This document shows, in pieces, positions 60,203-64,000 of a stretch of DNA of 64,000 nt. The position numbers and the translations under genes are program-made. The stretch comes from Pseudomonadota bacterium. GTDB lineage: Bacteria > Pseudomonadota > Alphaproteobacteria > Caulobacterales > Caulobacteraceae. Under the pieces are notes generated by a model. The model worked only from the letters and a program-made list of their open reading frames with translations, did not search any database and was not told where the DNA came from. The DNA lies in NCBI GenBank assembly GCA_018241995.1, contig JAFECT010000006.1, positions 248,001-312,000 on the forward strand, read 5' to 3'. Numbering within the stretch: the first letter of the stretch is position 1; each line of letters begins with the position of its first letter.

Positions 60203-60688
60203 TCAGTCCTCGACGCTTTCGGCGACCGATTCGGTCTGTCGGGCGCGGAAGTCCGCCAGGCGTCTTGCCAGGGCCTCGTCCGACAGGGCCAGGATCTGGG
60301 CGGCCAGCAGGCCGGCGTTCTTCGCGCCCGCCTCGCCGATAGCCAGGGTGGCGACCGGGACGCCGCCGGGCATCTGCACGATCGACAGCAGGGAATCGAG
60401 GCCGTTGAGGCTCTTGCTCTGCACCGGCACGCCCAGGACCGGGAGCTCGGTCATGGAGGCGCACATGCCGGGCAGGTGGGCCGCGCCGCCGGCGCCGGCG
60501 ATCACCACCTTGAACCCTTCAGCCTTCGCGCCCTTGGCGAAGCTCCACAGACGGTCTGGCGTCCGGTGGGCCGACACCACCTTGGCCTCCCAGGCCACGC
60601 CCAGGGCGTCCAGCGCCTCGGCCGCCGCCTTCAGAGTCGGCCAGTCCGAACGACTGCCCATGATGATCGCGACCGGCGCTCGACTCAT
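60203..60688 (-). CDS. purE: N5-carboxyaminoimidazole ribonucleotide mutase
   Basis: 161 residues. Converts N5-CAIR to CAIR, the step after Pur[41 protein letters not shown] and [20 protein letters not shown] form the nucleotide pocket, with the conserved histidine in SAHRTP. Then [20 protein letters not shown]. Class I PurE length. First gene of purEK. Divergent from the diguanylate cyclase 150 bp away. Confidence 0.97.
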   Translation of the reverse strand: MSRAPVAIIMGSRSDWPTLKAAAEALDALGVAWEAKVVSAHRTPDRLWSFAKGAKAEGFKVVIAGAGGAAHLPGMCASMTELPVLGVPVQSKSLNGLDSLLSIVQMPGGVPVATLAIGEAGAKNAGLLAAQILALSDEALARRLADFRARQTESVAESVED

Positions 60689-60838
60689 GCCTTAGCCCGT
60701 CCCCCGGAAAAGGCGCGGAGTATAGGCGCCGACGCCCCCGCCGCAACCGCGGGTCTGTGACAGTGCTGCAAAGGCCCGGCGCGGCGGACTGTCCGTTTGC
60801 AAAGCGATGGGGCGGCCCTACCATCTGGGGCGACTCCC

Positions 60839-61435
60839 ATGGCCGAAACCCGCCCCCGCAACGATCCCGCAGCCCTGGCCTCCGTCCCCGACCTGGCGGC
60901 GGACCTCGACGCCCTGCGCCGTGAGAACGCGCATCTGCGTGCCGAGGTGGAGAAGCTGAAGGCTCTGGCCGACCACGACGCCCTCGTTCCGGTGCTGAAC
61001 CGACGGGCCTTCGTGCGCGAGCTGCAGCGCGCCATGGCCTTCTGCAAACGCTACGGTCTTCCCGCGACGGTGCTCTATCTGGACCTTGACGGGTTCAAGG
61101 GCGTCAACGACCGGTTCGGGCACATGGCCGGGGACGCGGCGCTGAAGCGGGTGGCCGAAATCCTGGTGGAGAACGTGCGCGAGAGCGACGTCGTGGCCCG
61201 CCTGGGCGGCGATGAGTTCGCGGTTCTGCTGCAGCAGGCGGACGTGGAGGCGGCGCGGGCCAAGGCTCGGTCGCTCTCGGACCAGATCGAGGCCGATCCG
61301 TTCGAGGCCTCTGGCGAGCGCGTGACCCTGGCGGGCTCGTTCGGCGTTCGCGCTTTCGCGGACCAGGAAACCGCCGAGCAATGGCTGGCCGAGGCGGACG
61401 CCCAGATGTTCGTGCGCAAGCGGACGGCCCGCTGA
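60839..61435 (+). CDS. GGDEF domain protein, single-domain diguanylate cyclase
   Basis: 198 residues. The first ~45 residues form a coiled coil (DLDALRRENAHLRAEVEKLK), which would dimerise the enzyme. GGDEF domain: LADHDALVPVLNRRAFVREL, LYLDLDGFKGVNDRFGH with the metal aspartates, and ARLGGDEFAVLLQQA with an intact active site. An RxxD inhibitory site (RESD) lies five residues before GGDEF, so product inhibition is expected. Makes c-di-GMP from GTP. No sensor domain or TM segment. ATG 60839 was chosen over a TTG 42 bases upstream. Confidence 0.9.
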   Translation: MAETRPRNDPAALASVPDLAADLDALRRENAHLRAEVEKLKALADHDALVPVLNRRAFVRELQRAMAFCKRYGLPATVLYLDLDGFKGVNDRFGHMAGDAALKRVAEILVENVRESDVVARLGGDEFAVLLQQADVEAARAKARSLSDQIEADPFEASGERVTLAGSFGVRAFADQETAEQWLAEADAQMFVRKRTAR

Positions 61436-61441
61436 CCGCCT

Positions 61442-61666
61442 CTAGGCGATGATGTCGGGCAGGATCTGGTCTTCCAGCAGCACAATCTCGTCGCGCAGGA
61501 TCAGCTTCTTACGCTTCAGCCGCGCGATCATCAGCTGGTCGGGCCGGGGGATCGATTCGAGAGCGTGGATCGAGGCGTCGAGGTCGTGGTGTTCCTGGCG
61601 CAGCGCCGCAACGCGGCCCTTGATGGCCTCGGACCTGGCGCTGGTGGAGGGATCGTCGTCGTTCAT
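61442..61666 (-). CDS. DUF465 (YdcH-like) protein
   Basis: 74 residues. Short helical hairpin: IKGRVAALRQEHHDLDASIH, then ALESIPRPDQLMIARLKRKK and LILRDEIVLLEDQILPDIIA. The LKRKKLxLRDEI block is the DUF465 signature. Small cytoplasmic coiled-coil proteins of unknown role. Start ATG 61666 (MNDDDPSTSA). Convergent with the diguanylate cyclase, 6 bp apart. A second DUF465 gene is at 62919. Confidence 0.85.
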   Translation of the reverse strand: MNDDDPSTSARSEAIKGRVAALRQEHHDLDASIHALESIPRPDQLMIARLKRKKLILRDEIVLLEDQILPDIIA

Positions 61667-61749
61667 GGTCAGATCAACGGCATGGGCTGGTCGGATCGGC
61701 CGGCGCGACAAGCCGCGCGGCTGAGAGCGTCATTATACGAAAAGCGGCG

Positions 61750-62217
61750 TCACGCCGAAAGCGTTGCGGCCAAGGTGTCGAGCGCGGCGCGCGGCACCAC
61801 CGGCGCGAACGCCCGCGCCGCCTCCGCCAGCGCCTGCAGCAGGGGGCGGGCGGGCCCTTCTGGCGCCGGCGCCAGCGCCTCGAGGCCTTCGAGCAGGCGG
61901 CGCTCGGCCTGTAGCTCTGCGGCCTTGACCTGCTCGCGCACCGCCTCTCGCGCGGCGTCGTCCAGGTCGGGAATCGGCTTCTTCAGGGTGGTGCGGATGA
62001 CGCGCAGCGGCCGCACGGCCGCGCCGTCCCAGGCGCGCGCGGTATCGACCCCCGCCTCCAGAGTCTCGGCGTCCAGCTTGCGGCCGGTCTCAGCCGCCCA
62101 GGCGGCCCACAGAAGATAGGGCACGTTCTGGTCGTGGCCGTCCTGCAGGTTCAGGCAGGCTTCCCGCGCGCCCGGCTTGGCGTAGGCGGCGACGGCCCAA
62201 TTCCAGAGAGTCGTCAC
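61750..62217 (-). CDS. DUF2390 / TIGR02444 family protein
   Basis: 155 residues from a GTG overlapping the ubiX stop (GTGA). The signature LWNWAVAAYAKPGAREACLN is followed by LQDGHDQNVPYLLWAAWAAE and later RPLRVIRTTLKKPIPDLDDA. All-alpha. The family has no known function, but it is translationally coupled to ubiX here, which suggests a connection with ubiquinone or with flavin. Length is usual for the family. Confidence 0.82.
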   Translation of the reverse strand: MTTLWNWAVAAYAKPGAREACLNLQDGHDQNVPYLLWAAWAAETGRKLDAETLEAGVDTARAWDGAAVRPLRVIRTTLKKPIPDLDDAAREAVREQVKAAELQAERRLLEGLEALAPAPEGPARPLLQALAEAARAFAPVVPRAALDTLAATLSA

Positions 62218-62813
62218 GCTTCGACGTCGCCTTCGACCGGGCCGATATCGCGGCCCCAGCGCTTGGTGGAGGCCCAGTCCAGGCCGAACAGGTCGAGCGC
62301 CCGGCCCACCGACTGGTCGACCATCTCCAGGACCGTGCCGGGGCGCGCATAGAAGGCGGGCAGGGGCGGGGCGATGATCGCGCCCATCTCGGCCAGCTTC
62401 ACCAGGGTGCGCAGGTGGCCCAGGTGCAGCGGGGTCTCGCGCACCATCAGGACCAGTGGCCGGCGCTCCTTCAGGGTCACATCGGCGGCGCGGGTCAAAA
62501 GGGTGGAGGTCACGCCGGTAGCGATCTCGCTCATGGTCCGCACCGAGCAGGGCGCCACGATCATGCCCAGCGTCCTGAACGAGCCCGAGGCGATGGAGGC
62601 GCCGATGTCGCCGATCTTGTGCGCCACCGAGGCCCGCGCGTTCAGCTCGACCGGCGGCAGGCCTTGCTCCTGATTCAGAGTCAGGGCGGCGGCCTTGGTG
62701 ACCACCAGGTGGCTTTCGACCCCCAGTTCCGCCAACGCGTCCAGGGTCCTCAGCCCATAGATCGCGCCGGACGCTCCGGATATGCCGACGATCAAGCGTT
62801 GCCGGTCTTCCAA
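62214..62813 (-). CDS. ubiX: Flavin prenyltransferase UbiX
   Basis: 199 residues. Attaches dimethylallyl to FMN, making prenyl-FMN for the UbiD decarboxylase in ubiquinone biosynthesis. LIVGISGASGAIYGLRTLDA binds FMN, GSFRTLGMIVAPCSVRTMSE and LVLMVRETPLHLGHLRTLVK are the substrate-binding segments, and VGRALDLFGLDW the C-terminal motif. Full length. ubiD is not in the window. Followed by DUF2390 with a 4-base overlap. Confidence 0.95.
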   Translation of the reverse strand: MEDRQRLIVGISGASGAIYGLRTLDALAELGVESHLVVTKAAALTLNQEQGLPPVELNARASVAHKIGDIGASIASGSFRTLGMIVAPCSVRTMSEIATGVTSTLLTRAADVTLKERRPLVLMVRETPLHLGHLRTLVKLAEMGAIIAPPLPAFYARPGTVLEMVDQSVGRALDLFGLDWASTKRWGRDIGPVEGDVEA

Positions 62814-62918
62814 AATCCAGGCCTCCGGAAACTGTGATCAGAAGTAACCCAATGTGATTCAACATGGGACCACGAAGGGTGTGGACTCCTACGGCTTATC
62901 CCAAAGGAGGCGCAACCC

Positions 62919-63101
62919 ATGGCGATCGACGCTCGCATTCGCGAACTCGGCAACCGTCACCGTTCACTCGAAGCCGCGATCGAGGAAGAAATGTCCCGAC
63001 CGGCCAACGACTCTCTCCGATTGTGGGAACTCAAGCGTCGCAAACTCAGGCTCAAGGAAGAGATGGAGACCCTGAAAGGCGACCTTCACCTGCCTCACTA
63101 G
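62919..63101 (+). CDS. DUF465 (YdcH-like) small protein
   Basis: 60 residues: MAIDARIRELGNRHRSLEAA, IEEEMSRPANDSLRLWELKR and RKLRLKEEMETLKGDLHLPH. LKRRKLRLKEE is the DUF465 core. GGAGGCGCAACCC lies just ahead of the ATG. It is a helical-hairpin protein related to the one at 61442 on the other strand. Unknown role. Confidence 0.85.
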   Translation: MAIDARIRELGNRHRSLEAAIEEEMSRPANDSLRLWELKRRKLRLKEEMETLKGDLHLPH

Positions 63102-63110
63102 ATGCGAAAA

Positions 63111-63135
63111 GGCCCCGGAGCGCCGCTCCGGGGCC
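63111..63135. terminator. Terminator between the DUF465 gene and trcR (stronger on the minus strand)
   Basis: Perfect 11-bp stem GGCCCCGGAGC / GCTCCGGGGCC with a GCC loop. On the minus strand it is followed by TTTT, serving trcR; on the plus strand the tail is poorer (TCATT), so use there is less sure. Confidence 0.85.
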
Positions 63136-63164
63136 TCATTCGTTATAGGCGTCTCTGCCGGGCT

Positions 63165-63869
63165 TTAGTGCAGGTCGTCGCCGTCGTCGTCCTCGACGTC
63201 ATGAGCGGGCGCTTCGTGCGTTTCCGCCTCGTGATCTTCGTGGCCGTCGTCGTGGGCGGCTTCGTCCTCGACGACCTCTTCGGCGCCGGCTTCGGCCGCG
63301 GGCTTCAGCGTGGCGCCGCCGCCCTTCTTGGCCTCTTCACGAGCGCGCTTCTCGGCGGCCTTCTTGACGATGTCGTCGAGCTCGAGCTGGGTCACCAGGC
63401 CCAGGGTCACCGGATCGACCGGCTTGATGTTGGCCGCGTTCCAGTGGGTGCGGTCGCGCACCTGCAGGATGGTCGCCTTGGTGGTGCCGAGCAGCTTGGA
63501 GATCTGCGCGTCGGTGATCTCCGGGTGATTGCGCAGGAACCAGGCGATGGCGTCCGGGCGATCCTGGCGGCGCGACACGGGCGTGTAGCGCGGCGCCTTC
63601 TTGCTGGGCTTCAAGAGTTCGGCGTGGCGGCTGACCAGGGCCTTCATGCGGTACTTCGGATCGTTGTTGGCCTTGTCGAGCTCCTCGCGCGACAGCTGGC
63701 CGTTGGCGATCGGGTCGGCGCCGCGGATGTCGCGCGCCACTTCGCCGTCGGCGATGCCCTTCACCTCGAGCGGGTGCAGGCCGCAGAAATCGGCGATCTG
63801 CTCGAAGGTCATGGAGGTGTTGTCCACCAGCCAGACGGCGGTCGCCTTGGGCATCAGGATGTCGGTCAT
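63165..63869 (-). CDS. trcR: DUF1013 cell-cycle regulator TrcR
   Basis: 234 residues. The N-terminal DUF1013 domain is MPKATAVWLVDNTSMTFEQI, then ADFCGLHPLEVKGIADGEVA and LLKPSKKAPRYTPVSRRQDR. A helix-turn-helix-like stretch follows: PDAIAWFLRNHPEITDAQIS, then KLLGTTKATILQVRDRTHWN. The last ~45 residues are an acidic, His-rich tail (DGHEDHEAETHEAP). The family is an alphaproteobacterial transcriptional regulator tied to the cell cycle. Full length. A terminator follows. Confidence 0.92.
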   Translation of the reverse strand: MTDILMPKATAVWLVDNTSMTFEQIADFCGLHPLEVKGIADGEVARDIRGADPIANGQLSREELDKANNDPKYRMKALVSRHAELLKPSKKAPRYTPVSRRQDRPDAIAWFLRNHPEITDAQISKLLGTTKATILQVRDRTHWNAANIKPVDPVTLGLVTQLELDDIVKKAAEKRAREEAKKGGGATLKPAAEAGAEEVVEDEAAHDDGHEDHEAETHEAPAHDVEDDDGDDLH

Positions 63870-63923
63870 GCGCGTTCCTGCTCTCGTTCTTTCGGCGGTC
63901 GTGGGAACCCGCCGGAAACAGCG

Positions 63924-63947
63924 GCGCCCGGCCTTTCGGCCGGGCGC
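63924..63947 (-). terminator. Perfect hairpin upstream of trcR, possible terminator of an unseen gene
   Basis: 10-bp stem GCGCCCGGCC / GGCCGGGCGC with TTTC loop, 55 bp before the trcR start. There is no strong T-run, so either a weak terminator for a gene to the right or a leader structure. Confidence 0.4.
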
Positions 63948-64000
63948 GAGTGGCAGCGATATAGGCTTTTTCGCGGCCCAAGGGAACAGCCTATCGGCCG

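Overview
This window is a gene-dense piece of a high-GC (about 70%, judged by eye) alphaproteobacterial chromosome. It is most likely from the Caulobacterales (Caulobacter/Phenylobacterium group). The evidence is gapR (DUF2312) a few genes from a TacA-type sigma-54 response regulator, a stand-alone motA, DUF1013/TrcR, COQ9, an aa3-type oxidase subunit IV, split pntAA/pntAB/pntB, and an rpmH-rnpA-yidC-engB block feeding into argB. No insertion sequence, prophage, CRISPR array, tRNA or rRNA was seen. Most of the window is ordinary core chromosome.

Layout. 1-3 kb: the 3' end of a fused osmolyte-type ABC permease/binding protein, nudC, a small secreted protein and an AT-richer orphan frame. 3-6.3 kb: SRP RNA, dnaX, ybaB and two small TonB-C proteins. 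6.3-10.4 kb: gamma-glutamyltransferase, an orphan histidine kinase and a TVP38-type membrane protein. 10.4-18.9 kb: rpmH-rnpA-yidC-engB from one good promoter, an amidohydrolase on the other strand, then argB-HAD phosphatase-dapD with ATGA overlaps, a GST and a DUF805 protein. 18.8-25 kb: a GH13 glucosidase, an MFS transporter, and a surface-sugar group (WbqC, methyltransferase, SpsF, PseG). 25-30.7 kb: a TonB-dependent receptor, tryptophan 2,3-dioxygenase with a kynureninase-like enzyme, and a divergent amino-acid permease.

30.7-42.5 kb: DUF6491, mnmC, a small lipoprotein, motA, an MFS transporter, an MltB-like transglycosylase, a LexA/S24-like orphan, rpmJ, gapR with a perfect DnaA box upstream, a type III polyketide synthase coupled to an isoprenylcysteine-methyltransferase-like protein, and tacA. 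42.7-51 kb: GNAT, M3 oligopeptidase, ABC1 kinase, DUF5990, oxidase subunit IV and the proton-pumping transhydrogenase, with two small membrane-protein genes inserted between pntAB and pntB. 51-58 kb: an M23 peptidase, an aldo/keto reductase, small envelope proteins and a hydrolase/NatAB-type exporter operon. 58-64 kb: rpsU, COQ9, purEK, a diguanylate cyclase, two DUF465 proteins, DUF2390, ubiX and trcR.

The observations most worth follow-up are the type III PKS/methyltransferase pair beside the gapR-tacA cell-cycle neighbourhood, the DnaA box ahead of gapR, a terminator hairpin whose 3' arm carries the ribosome-binding site of the aldo/keto reductase, apparent CTG starts for both rnpA and rpsU, the interrupted pnt operon, and an AT-rich frame joined to the end of a secreted-protein gene. 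No clearly undescribed multi-gene defence or mobile system was found.
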